From Girardinichthys multiradiatus (lineage: Eukaryota > Chordata > Actinopteri > Cyprinodontiformes > Goodeidae), in the NCBI RefSeq assembly GCF_021462225.1, contig NC_061805.1:50829360-50893359 (forward strand): a DNA stretch of 64,000 bases, in the 5' to 3' direction. Positions within the stretch are counted from its first letter, which is position 1; every line of letters starts with the position of its first letter. Positions 9,870 to 20,729 of the stretch are shown in pieces. The position numbers and the translations under genes were made by a program. Under the pieces are notes generated by a model. The model did not search any database. It was not told the origin of the DNA and saw nothing but the letters and a program-made list of their open reading frames with translations.

Positions 9870-12714
9870 TTATCCTCGTTTCCTGTAACTCTGACCTTTA
9901 GGATGGAAATCCCAGAGGTCACTGAGTTTTAAGGAAATCAAACTCATGTGATACACCTTTAGGTCATGAAAATAAAACTACGGTTTGATGCAAGAACCTC
10001 CCTCAGAGAGAATTTTCTCAGGAAATTATGAAAGTTCAGAGAGGAAAAAGTGAATTATTTCAACAGAACAGACAAATCTGAGCTGTCAGAAATGAAAAAT
10101 AAAACAGCTTTTTATTCAAGCTAACAATTAAAATGTCTAATAAGATGCAAAATACAAATGGCAGAGATATTAGAAACATTTTAAAGGTATGTGTCTCCTC
10201 CTTCTCCAGATGCCCTCTCAGGACAGAATCAAGCTTTTGTTAAATAAATCAGAATTACATGAAAATAGAAACAGAATAATTGAAAATCTAATAGCAACAA
10301 ATAGAATAAAGGAAAACTGCTTCATAATTACTTAAAAGAAAAGAAAATGTTGAAGACTCTTCAAATGAACAAAACACAGAAGTCATTACTTTTAGCTATT
10401 TTTAGCTGTTTTAGCGTTGCTGCTAGCGCCACCATCTGGTTAAAGCAAACCTTAGTCTCATCCAGCTGCAGCATCGGGTTCCCGGAATCCAATCACTTCT
10501 TCATTCAGTATTTTCCTGCTGTTTGTGTTCCTCAGTTTTTTATTGCCATGCAAAATAATTCAAAAACAGTATTTTTTGAATTTTGTTTTCTGATAAAAAA
10601 TATTCCTTATAATTCTAACACAAAAGTAGTAAATGCATATTTTATCTGTGAACCATCCATGTAAGGAACTGAAATCATGTATCTTGTTGCGTGACAGTTT
10701 ACTGAATGCAGCAGACGATTCAGGAGATGTTCCAACATGAACCGGAGCAAGCCCAGAAGGAGGAAATAGAAACAAACATTTGCATACATCCACAGTGGAA
10801 AAAGAGTGCACTGCTTTAAACAGAAGGTCCGATATGCCGACCCACGGGATATTCGCCCAACTGCACACATGCAAAGCAGACGTTAAACATGGAAAATAAA
10901 CAGAACGGACAGACCAACATGAGAGCTTCTAGAGACACACTTTGACTCCACAGAAACACAGCTCCTACACAACCAAACTGTGAGAACATTTCCATAAAAT
11001 TTCCGATCTGACTCGGAGCCGGAAAAAAGTGAAATCTGAGCCACCGAGGCTGAACTGAGGATCCAGTCTGCAGAGAGGAGTTCCCCGTTTGTGTTTGTGT
11101 TGGTTCAGGGTGATAAAACCAGTCTGGTAACTGGATCACTGAATGTGCTGATGTGACAGCAGAACCAGTATGGTTCCTTCCATCAAGCTTTAGGTTAACA
11201 TTTGCCACGGTGTCAGCTGATAATGTCCATCTGACAGCAGACTGGATTTCTGATGCTGCTTTTCTGTGGAAATCTGGTTTAAACTGAGACAAACCTGGAT
11301 CAGGTTCAAGGTTCTGGAGCGGTTTCAGGGACTCAGACAGAAAAACTTAACTTCAGTTTTACTGACCTGCTGTAGATTTTCAACACGTAATAAACCCATC
11401 AAAACTTTTAATGGAAAAAACTCCTTAGTTAAGATATCAAAGCTCACTTGGATTTAATGGATCTAGTTTTCTGCAGTTCAGCCTCAGTCCCTGAAAATGA
11501 AATTTAACAATGAGGTCAATACAGAAAATCCAACTAATTCAGAAACTGAGTCAGCCTTCATACCACCTGCACTCATTTCCTCACATTTTAGCCACAGGAA
11601 CGTTGATGCATTTCATTAGGACGCTTTGTGAAAATGATACATTGTTTTATTTTTTTAAGAATAAAAATCTATAATATGTGGTATAAATCGGTATTCATCT
11701 GACTTTCTTTTGGTGGGACAAACATAATTGCTGATTCTTTTTTGAAAAGAAGGTCAGATTTAGTCAGACGGATGCAGAGTTTCATCTTTCCTTTAATGCG
11801 CCATTGGGAGTCCTGATAAGGCAGCTAGTGTTTACAACTAAGCATGCAGAGATCAGATGGACCTGTTTAATGCGACGTTTGGGTCTCCTGCTGATTGGTC
11901 ACTGATGAGGGTTTGGAGGATCACTGGGAGGCTCTGCATGAGAGCGGTGGAACCTGGGTGGAAAATGGTGCCGAACTGACGCTGAAGATGTGGATGCTCC
12001 ACCCTGGGTCTGACATATTGACTCTGGTTTCGGTTCTGTTATCTATGTTTATCATAAAAGATTCTGGTTCAGAATACAGAATTGACCCAGTTCCTTTGTT
12101 TTGAGGCTAACACACTGAATCTTGGTTGATTCTTTTAAAACAGGAAGAAACAAATTATTTAAGTTCATGTCTCTGTCTTGGTCTCTGTTCTTTGGGTCGC
12201 CCCAGTCGGTCCCAGTAACATCCTGCAGTATGTTTTCTGCTGGACCTTTCTTTGCAGATGAAGATCCAAGTTTAACTGACATGCATTTGGCTGACATCTC
12301 CACCCTGTGGTGTTGACCACATCTTAGTCCTTTGAGTCAATGTCACAGACACAGGACAAATACTTTTCCTACATGGTCTACTGGATCCAGTTGGACTGGA
12401 GTCAAAAGCAGCTGACCAAGAAAGACTGACAGACTGACCTGCTAACCTCTAACCCTCACTGAGAAGACTGTTTCTGATGATGTAGGACGCTTTAGGCTTT
12501 GTTTTCCACCTTCAACTCACCGGTCTTCTACGGTAGAAACATGCACAGGAATTTCCACTGAAGTAAACAGGTTTGTAAATGTGTCAGACCCCAGTTTTAG
12601 TTTGGACACTGAAACTTTGATTTATTTCTAAATAAATATTGATTGAATTTTCTTCTGTCATGTTAGGAAATTCCACCATATGTATACGCTGTGATCTAAA
12701 CATCTACTGTATCT
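9870..12714. other. Stretch without recognised gene
   Basis: Non-coding, AT-rich sequence. The longest minus-strand open frame (10,816-11,292) has no splice signals that make sense and no recognisable domain, so it is not called. No clear mobile-element terminus was seen. Confidence 0.4.
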
Positions 12715-14225
12715 CTGGCTGTATGTTTAGGGTGGTTGTCCTGCTGGATGGTGAACCCCCACCCGTCTCCTGCAGCCTCTAATTTAGCTCCATAATCATG
12801 ACCAGCTTCCCCACAGCATGATGCTGCCCCCACCATGTTTCACCTTGGTTATGGTATGTTAAAGTTAAAAGATTCTCACATATATTAAGTGTATGTAATG
12901 AGTGTGGGGATAGTGTAATATTGACCAATATGTTGAGTTTTGATCTTATCTGTGCAGAGGACCTTCTTCCACATATTCGTTAGTTGTGTCTTGTACATGG
13001 TTTTATCAAACTGCAGATGGGACCTCTTATGGCTTTCTTCTCGCCACTCCTACGTAAAGGTCAGATGTGTGGGGTGCACCACTAATAACTATCTTGTTAA
13101 TAGATTTCCCCACCTGAGCTGCGGATTTCTGCAGCTCTCCCAGAGTTACCACAGGCCTCCTGGGTGCTTCTCTGATCAATACTCTCCTTGCCCAATCTTT
13201 CAGTTTAGGTGGACAAACATGTCTTGGTAGGTCTGCAGGTAGTCCATCCTCTCTCTATGTTCAGATGATGGACTTAACAGAACTCTGAGTTGTTCAAAGC
13301 TTGGGATATTATCTTAAACTGAACCAGAACTTTCTCCCTGGCCTGTCTGCTGAGTTCCCTGGTCTTCATGATGCTGTTCCACTGATGCTCTCTAACAAAC
13401 CACTGAGGCCAGAAACGGAACAGCTGCATTATTCTTCAGATTAAAGGCCACTTAGATGGACTCTGTTTACTCATTGCTGGACTTGCAAAGTAGTTACAAA
13501 ATTGTAAGTAGGGGAAATACAAATGCATATCAGCTTTTTCAGATTGTTATTTGTAAAAGATGATGAAGCCATCCCTTTCCTCTCACCTCACAGTTCTGGA
13601 CTATCTCATATATGCTTGCTTTCGCAGGGCACAGAAAGACTGCACATCTGCACGTTTGCCTGTAAACACAGCTGGGAATATCAAACACATTCGAAACTAT
13701 GACAAACAAGTTCACCATAGTGTCACAACGCTCTGCGGTGATATAATGTCTCTGTCTTCATCAAACAGCCCTCAGGACATGATGATAAATGAATCTGAAT
13801 TTCTTAGTGTTGGGAATATTCAGCTGAATATGGACTGGTTCCACCGGCTCTCAGCTCGGCTCCACAGCTTCACTGCTTCCAGGGAATCCTCCTCATTTAG
13901 TGACACCAGCTGATTCTTCAACAATGATGGAACTGTTTAAACAGTTTTTAGATGATTGAGAACATAAGGTTGACGGCCATCTCTTGGTAGGTAAACACTG
14001 AAATGGGCTGATGGTGGCGCTAGCGCTGCTGTTTTGAAAACCGGCCTGGAGTTTTTCCATGTAAGAGAATAAAATGAAGCAAATGCAACACTGCTGTAAT
14101 ATCTGCTGATATCTGACTGAGCCTACATATGTAAGTTTGAAGCTAAATTATCCTGCTGTTTTAGGTCTGTTAGGGTGGAAAAACATATCTTTTAAAGGGG
14201 GTGTGTGAATACTTGTTTAGAGGCC
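12715..14225 (-). mobile_element. Old, decayed Tc1-like transposon relic
   Basis: The plus strand from about 12,730 to 13,530 is the antisense of a Tc1-type transposase of a different fish family from the young copies in this window. Reading the minus strand from an ATG at about 13,371 gives MKTRELSRQAREKV, the usual start of these transposases, followed by an ISQALN-like helix. Many stops and indels follow. The segment near 12,810-12,845 is antisense to the conserved catalytic-core stretch that encodes the GGGSI/MLWG region. A remnant of the 5' terminal repeat, AAGGGGGTGTGTGAATACTT, is at about 14,197-14,216. The relic is far too damaged to encode protein. Confidence 0.7.
12720..13371 (-). 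pseudogene. Decayed Tc1 transposase reading frame (13371 down to 12720)
   Basis: Coordinates are given in reading direction, because the frame runs on the minus strand. The N-terminus MKTRELSRQAREKV and a helix-turn-helix-like stretch can be read. The frame then breaks repeatedly before the region antisense to the GGGS/MLWG core. It is a relic of a cut-and-paste transposase with no remaining function that I can support. Confidence 0.55.
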
Positions 14226-14319
14226 AAAACAGCAGCCAGCTGAAATATACCAGACAGAACTTTGACACAGACAAATCACCCTAAAGGCTGCAGCCTGTGA
14301 GAGCTCAGCAGGTTTTCTG

Positions 14320-14395
<76 letters not shown>

Positions 14396-15530
14396 ATCAT
14401 TTTTGAATCTGAATTTGTCATAGCAGAAGCGTGAAGAGGTTAACATGAGGCAGAGAGGTCTAAGGAGCACCATAAGGAGCTAACCTGTGCACCACCCACA
14501 GATTCCCTCCTCAGTTTTACAACCAATAATTGTAATTTTCTCTTGTCATTCCTTGTATAAAACAAATATGCAATGAATGATTGTTGCTGCTTCTCTTGGA
14601 TATTGTGCAAACCATTGTGTGTGCAATGAGTTGAACAGAGAGAGAGGGAGTCTTTCTACAGACACATCTGAATCTGCAATAAAGTCCCAACGGACAGGAT
14701 TAGTTTGGTCATCTATTCTCATGTAAACAAACTTGCAGATTTCCAGCTCAACAGATCATTTAAATGTTTTTTTTTTCTTAGTGCAGCTCTCTGTGACTCT
14801 GCTCTGTGTGCTTTAGATGTTTCACCTGACTGGAATATGATCAAAACTAAAAACTAGTTCCAGTGTTGACAGTTTTCTCTATCTTTTAGGATTGTGCTTT
14901 TTTTTTTTTACTGCCTGAATGATTTAGTTTTTTTCCGTTTTATTCCTTTTCTGCCATGTTCTCAAAGTACTGACTGCTCACTCCTTTCAAACCTCAGAAC
15001 CTGATTGATGATGAGCGACACCTACTGCACACCTCCACAAGAAGCTCCAGCGCCATTTGGTGAGTAAGCACAGTAAGCAGCAGGCAACAAGTTTCCCAGA
15101 CCCTGACACTTTTAGTCAGGAGTGGTCTTCCAGACTGTCAACCTGCATTATTTTCTTTTTGGTTCTTTGGTTCTTTGGTTCTAAACAGTCCTCTGCAGTA
15201 CTGTTAAATATGCACTTGTTTATGGTGTAGAGATATAACATAGAGACGGACACCTTCTCGTTAGGTTATACTGCTTTATTTAACCTGATCACTGAATGCA
15301 CCAGTAAAAAATCCCACTGGTTTCCTGACTGGAACACAGTTAAAATGAGTCTGATGTTTTTCCCAGATGAAATCCTAACCTCTGAGGTGAATGAAAAGAA
15401 GCACAACCCACAGGAAGAATTTCTTATTTAAATGTAAATATGAAAGATTCACGTTTATACAGAATTTATTGTCAGAAACCCCAAAGTTTACCCAAATCAT
15501 CAACAGATTTAACGCTTTTATGATAAACTT
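14226..15530. other. Stretch without recognised gene, contains CA repeat
   Basis: Apart from the CA microsatellite listed separately and two homopolymer T runs (about 14,767 and 14,899), the sequence is unclassified non-coding DNA. A short TTGGTTCTT tandem lies near 15,160-15,182. Confidence 0.4.
14323..14394. repeat. (CA)n microsatellite
   Basis: A pure AC dinucleotide run of about 60 bases, with one AAAC interruption near its right end. Arrays of this length are usually highly length-variable in fish. Confidence 0.98.
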
Positions 15531-15765
15531 GGGCTGTAAGGTGGTTAGAGCTGCTGCTTCACAGCAAGAAGGTCCTGGGTTCAAATCCAGAATTTTCCGT
15601 GTGGAGTTCCCATGTTCCCTGTATGGGATCCCCCCAGTCCAGCTATCAATGCGGGTGTACATACTTATCCATCTCCAGGGTGTTTTCCACCTCTTGCTAT
15701 GAACCAATGGTAAGATATAGCAGCACCCCTGTGACCATTAACAAGATTATGTGAGAGCAAAAACG
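15531..15765 (+). repeat. tRNA-headed SINE-like repeat
   Basis: The head GGCTGTAAGGTGGTTAGAGC resembles a tRNA A box, and GGTTCAAATCC at about 15,578 a B box. The following body (CAGCAAGAAGGTCCTGGG, then GTGGAGTTCCCATGTTCCC) is the same family as the inverted copy at 5,875. The distal part is diverged. No protein is encoded; the roughly 100-codon open frames that cross it on both strands are incidental. Confidence 0.7.
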
Positions 15766-15769
15766 ATTG

Positions 15770-16565
15770 GATGGAATGTGATTGTGAGCTTCACTGTTTT
15801 GTTAAATTAGAGTTCACTTTTATTGTGAAATGATACTCTCTGATCCCTCCTTTCTTTAAAAAAAATTTTGCAAATTCTGTGGTTTCAGACTGTATCGGTC
15901 CAGTCAGCTGATGTTACACAAGCTTCACATACCAGACATGCACAGACACTCAGGAGGCTCTCCATGCTTCCTCTGATAATTTACGACTTCATTGTGTGTG
16001 TTCTGTTGTACTGCGTGGGCCGAACGAGGGATTACCTCCTCTTTCTGAGTAACTTCTTCAGATCAAAGACCTCTGACTCCCACACAGGCACCGACATATA
16101 CACACCTCACATACCAGAACGCCTCCTGGCCTTTGGAGCAATGGTCGGCTCTCTACAAACGAGACACTGTCGGGTTTCGGTGGAGCAGGCAGATTGAATC
16201 ACCAACTGATTACTCCATCTTCTGTTTATCAGGAGTTTGTGCAGCAGTGCTCAGACTACCATAAAAATCTTTCAAAAGAAGGAGTCTACTAATAGCTTAA
16301 GTATAAAATATTAGTAAGTTAATTTACTTTATTAAAGACACACATGGGTCCATAAAAACAACAAGAAAGAAGATAATAAATTCACACTCTCAAACATTTA
16401 TATGAAGGCTAAAATGGCAAAAATTCCGCAACTTTGAATAAAGCCTAACCTAATACAGTATATACGGATAATGATAAATAATAAAAAAAAAGTTAGCTGA
16501 ATACATTTAATATCCTGGGCTCACTGTGTACATTTAAATAACAATGCATGCAAAAACATTTCGTA
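15770..16565. other. Stretch without recognised gene
   Basis: Unclassified non-coding sequence. A 109-codon open frame at 15,868-16,197 has no splice or family support. Confidence 0.35.
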
Positions 16566-16569
16566 AAGG

Positions 16570-17032
16570 TGATAAGCCTTACCCTGACCTATGGCCATGA
16601 ACTTTGGGTCATGACCGAAAGAACGAGATCCTGGATATAAGCGGCTGAAATGAGCTTCCTCCGTAGGGTGGCCGGGCACTCCCTTAGAGATAGGGTGAGG
16701 AGCTCGGCCATCCGGGAGGGGCTCGGAGTAGAGCCGCTGCTCCCCCACATCGAGAGGAGCCAGTTGAGGTGGCTCGGGCATCTATACCAGATGTCTCCTG
16801 GACACCTTCCTCGGGTGGTGTTCCAGGCAGGTCCCACCGGGAGGAGGCCCAGGGGACGGCCCAGGACACGCTGGAGGGACTATGTCTCTCGGCTGGCCTG
16901 GGAACACCTTGGGCTCCCCCTGGAGGAGGTGTCTGGGGAGAGGGACGTCTGGGCGTCTCTGCTGAGTCTGCTGCCCCCGTGACCCGGTCCCAGAAAAAGT
17001 GGAAGACGACGAACAAACGAACAAACGAATAA
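16570..17032 (+). mobile_element. RTE-type LINE, 3' fragment (Rex3-like)
   Basis: The plus strand encodes the C-terminal end of a non-LTR retrotransposon polyprotein. Readable pieces include SFLRRVAGHSLRDRVRSS, PLLPHIERSQLRWLGHL and GRPRTRWRDYVSRLAWEHLG, followed by GERDVWASLLSLLPP. Right after the stop comes a short tail of ACGAACAA-type tandem units (about 17,008-17,030), typical of RTE elements, which end in a short tandem repeat and not a poly(A). Only the last 150 or so codons are present, so this is a 5'-truncated insertion. The assignment to an RTE/Rex3-like group rests on the C-terminal motif and the tail. Confidence 0.75.
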
Positions 17033-17034
17033 GC

Positions 17035-18308
17035 CTTATGGTTTTTTTTTTTTAGCTGAATCTTGAAACTAGAATTTAAAAAAAAGAACTGGCAATAATT
17101 TGATATACATATTGTGTCAAAAGTAATATTTCCCTGCAGAAATGCATATTAAAAGAGATGTATATTCTGTTTAGGCATCAGAATAAATCATACATGTGGT
17201 ACCCATACAAGGAAATACACACATCTGTTTGAAATAAAAACTGTTCTCACACATGATGACAAAATAATATACACTTGAAACCTGCTCCAGAGTTTGCAGA
17301 AATGTTAAGCAAAAGTATTTCTGCTGGTTTAAATGTGGTGCAACAGAAAGATTGAACACAGTATCATCAGCATATAATGTGATATTTGCTCTATTGAAAA
17401 GGTTTTGCCTGTAGAGTTAACTTGTAACGTAACACTGCTCTCTTGGTAAACACAGACACAGCACTGTCTTAAACCAGTAAAATGGTCACTTTATAAAAAT
17501 GATCTGAGCGTATTTCCTCTGCATCATCAGACTTTATGAAGTTCTGTTTTTTCTGGCTGTGAAGATGTCTTTCTGCTCTGTCATGCCACCACACATTGCA
17601 ATTGATGTTCTGTAGTTCTGTCCACTGCCCAAGGCCTCCAGGAGTCCTTATCTGAGCATCTGTTTGCTTCACCCAGACTTCCATCACCCTCCCGAGGACA
17701 GCATGTCTCTGGGCCGGTACATTGGTCCTGCAGCTCTGCAACACCACAAAGCTAGTTTCTCAAACTAAACCACAGATGGCAGAAAATCAACAAGTCCAGA
17801 ATATTTTCTCCCCAAAGCTGAATGTCAGAGTTTCTTAAGTGGAAGTACTTGATAATGATTGATGCACTATTGTAAAATCTGAATAAACTGGATTTCTAGA
17901 AGAAACAAATGGTTGTTTTCCTTTAGCTAGTTTAGAGGAAACTCCATTTAACTGTGTATATGGGTGTGAACATACTCCCGATTTGCACTGTCTCCCTCAG
18001 GGCTTGAGTGGTCTTTTTAAGGTTTTTGCACACTTATGGCTCTCTACATTGACTAAAACGTTTGTGGATAATAAAATGAGCAATCAATGCTTGAATGTGA
18101 ACTGCAATAATAGGTTGAATGCAGTTGTTCTGTCAGAATGTTAGATTGAATGTTGTTTTTGTTGTTTGAAATCACCTGACATGTAAATTAGATGTATACT
18201 TCACAAATGAGCAAAAGATTGATCTGCCATGTAATAAAGCTAAATGTAAAAGGTTGTGTCAGTGTGTGCAGCAACTCACTTGCGCAGGTGTGTGTCTCCT
18301 CGCTGCAG
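17035..18308. other. Stretch without recognised gene
   Basis: Non-coding as far as I can tell. A 92-codon open minus-strand frame at 17,469-17,747 has a plausible amino-acid composition but no flanking splice signals I trust and no recognised domain. Confidence 0.35.
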
Positions 18309-18590
18309 ATCTGCAGGAAGACGAGCAGAGACAAGAGCAGGAGCCAGCGGCATGCCAGATCTGAAGGTTCCCTTCGAAGGGGCCTCCGCCTCTGGGACGG
18401 AGGGTACAGGACCCCACGGGAACGGCGAGATCGAGTTGAAGACGGACGAGGGGCAGAAAGAGTACCGAATGCTTCCAGAGGCCCCAGGCCCACAGGGACC
18501 AGCTCACAGCGGGAAGAGGAGGAATGCATGCTTGGACTGTTCTGATTCTCAGTCACCAGCCTCCTATTTGTTGCAGCTTCTTTTCTGATG
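18309..18590 (+). CDS. Possible first coding exon, unidentified
   Basis: After a pyrimidine-rich acceptor-like stretch ending CTCGCTGCAG, a GC- and CpG-rich block carries an ATG at 18,352. The frame starts MPDLKVPFEGASAS and continues with EIELKTDEGQKEYRMLPEAP, polar and acidic like an N-terminal cytoplasmic tail. The frame closes at 18,588 and I could not find a convincing donor inside it. A good donor (CAG followed by GTATGT) lies at about 18,770, beyond the stop. It may be an alternative or non-coding first exon, or chance. The family was not recognised. Confidence 0.22.
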
Positions 18591-18599
18591 CTGTCGATG

Positions 18600-20205
18600 C
18601 TGTCACCTGAAGCACAGCATGTTTATCTTTTCCTCAAGTCACTTTTGCATCTGATCTGCATCTGATCTGCAGCTGTTTGTTTTCTATTTCCCTCTCTCTG
18701 TCTTGACCCTGTCAGAAAATATTAATCTAAACTCTTTGTTGCTTCAGTTTTGGTGAGACCTCAGGTATGTCCCTATCTGTTAGCTTGAGCCGGTTCAGTA
18801 TCATACATACCTAGATACATACATACATAGATACCTAAATTTAACTTTTCAAACAGCATAACCAACTATTTCCTCTTTCCTATATCTTTCCATCACCAGT
18901 CTAGTTCTACTTTTGGCTCCCTTTCTGTTTAAATACAGACAGAGAAGGTGTTGTCACCTTGCCTCTGGCCTCTTTGACCCGCCCACCCATGGAAACGTTA
19001 TTAGTGGTAGCTAAAATTATTTTTAGATGCATGCAGATTCCCTCTAGCCCCAAGGAAATACCTCCTCCACTTGTGTTTACAACTAGATTTCCTGCTTCAG
19101 GGTAAATCCCTGCAGAAGCTGCACCACAAGGTGAGGGAAAAGACTCCTGTCACAGGTCATAATTGTCTATCATCATCATACGTTCATGCAGAAAGGATTA
19201 GATCACATTGAGACATATAAGAATGTTTAAAATGGATCTTCATAAACCAGGGTCAAATCAGACCATCAGGGTAAAAAACTGTCACGGGAAACAGCCCTAG
19301 TAGGGCGGTAGAAGCTTTTTTAGGGACCCTGATCCGTTGGAGGAGTTTTCCCAGTCAGCTGTTTCATTCATCTGCAAGTTTATCCTTTTCATATTTTCTG
19401 TCAACTTGACATAAACAGGAGCAATCTGCATTTGCAAACAAAACATTTGAACCCAGCAACTCGTGTAAATATCTACAGTGCTTACATTTAAATGCATTAA
19501 TAAAATCATCAGACCTTAACTGTAATTTCCTCATGAGTTAGAAGTCACTTTAATTCAGTGTCATAGTGTAAGACCTGTCATAGCAGTAGAATCCTGGGCC
19601 GTAAAACCCAAACAGAGCTCTCTTTCTCCTCCTCTCCTCTGAGTTAGAAAACACAGAAATCTACATCGATTCATTTTCAGAATCAGAACCAGAATCAGAA
19701 TGTATGTACAACCATTTTTAAAATTTTATTTAAAACTTGTTCAGTGTTTCCTTGCAGTCCAGAGTGATTCTGCATCAGTTATAAAGTGTAAACGCCAAGA
19801 CCGAATTATTGGTAAGAGGTTTTTTCACACTGAATTCATTCCCTGTCTCAGGATCAGTGCAGCCTAGCTTTGGGCCCCACAGTGGAACTAACACAACTGG
19901 TTGCTATGGGGAAAATCGGGTTCCAGGAAATTATTTTGGGAGAAAATATTACGTGTCAGTTACTTAAAGCTAAGAACTGCTGGTTTCTGTGGATGGCTGA
20001 GTGTCTCACAAAGGGTTCTATGAGTGGAAAATGGAAAATCCAGCATCTGTGATGGGATGGAGAAGCATCAGTGTCCAAGGCTGACCTGCAGATGATGCAG
20101 AGGAGGATACTGTGGTTCAGGAGATTCATGTTTTCCTATTAAGATTTTGTACCTTCCCAGAATTGCCAGGTTGTTTCAGACCTCATTCTGAGCAACATGT
20201 AGCAG
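18600..20205. other. Stretch without recognised gene
   Basis: Non-coding, with a short degenerate CATA/GATA tetranucleotide patch at about 18,800-18,835. No gene or mobile element boundary was recognised. Confidence 0.4.
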
Positions 20206-20211
20206 GGTGGC

Positions 20212-20213
<2 letters not shown>

Positions 20214-20278
<65 letters not shown>

Positions 20279-20282
20279 ACAC
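20214..20282. repeat. (CA)n microsatellite
   Basis: About 57 bases of pure CA, then AAAC, then a few more AC units, the same layout as the array at 14,323. Confidence 0.98.
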
Positions 20283-20729
20283 TGACTGTCCTGTCTGCAG
20301 TCATGAAGAGGAGAATCAGACAACTACAATGGACTGGTGGCCTGCTGAAATCTGGCACTCACATTCAAACAAGACTGACTCCTCAGTAAACTGCAACCAT
20401 CACTTCACAAACACTCAGAAAGTTTTTCTGAAGTTGTGATGGTTTCTTTTTTTGTGAAACAAATTAACACACAAACAGTGTATTATTTTGGTAACCCAGC
20501 TTGTTAATTAAAATCTGTCTTCCATGGGAGCGATGAAGTCATAAAATATTTTATTTCTTTTCTTTCTTCTCCTCTCGTGAGGACTTGACTTGTTTTTCTT
20601 CAGTCTCCTCAGGCTTTGACCACAAAGGCTTATGGAAAGTTTCTGGAATGCTTTTGAGTTGCTTTTCTCTCTGTCTGCACGCAACATGCACATGACACCA
20701 TGCTCCACTCTGCATGTGCATGAGTTTGA

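Noticed and set aside
10816..11292. 158-codon minus-strand open frame
   Set aside because: No recognisable domain, no fitting splice signals, low-complexity composition and AT-rich flanks. Taken as chance.
14276..14473. Coding sequence across the CA repeat (Cys-Val runs)
   Set aside because: The frame is produced by the CA dinucleotide array. The same holds for the frames at 20,176-20,389.
16521..17024. Several GC-rich open frames on both strands
   Set aside because: Only the plus-strand frame matches the RTE LINE C-terminus. The others are shadows created by high GC content.
17469..17747. 92-codon minus-strand open frame
   Set aside because: Composition is plausible, but there is no splice context or family resemblance, so it is not called as an exon.
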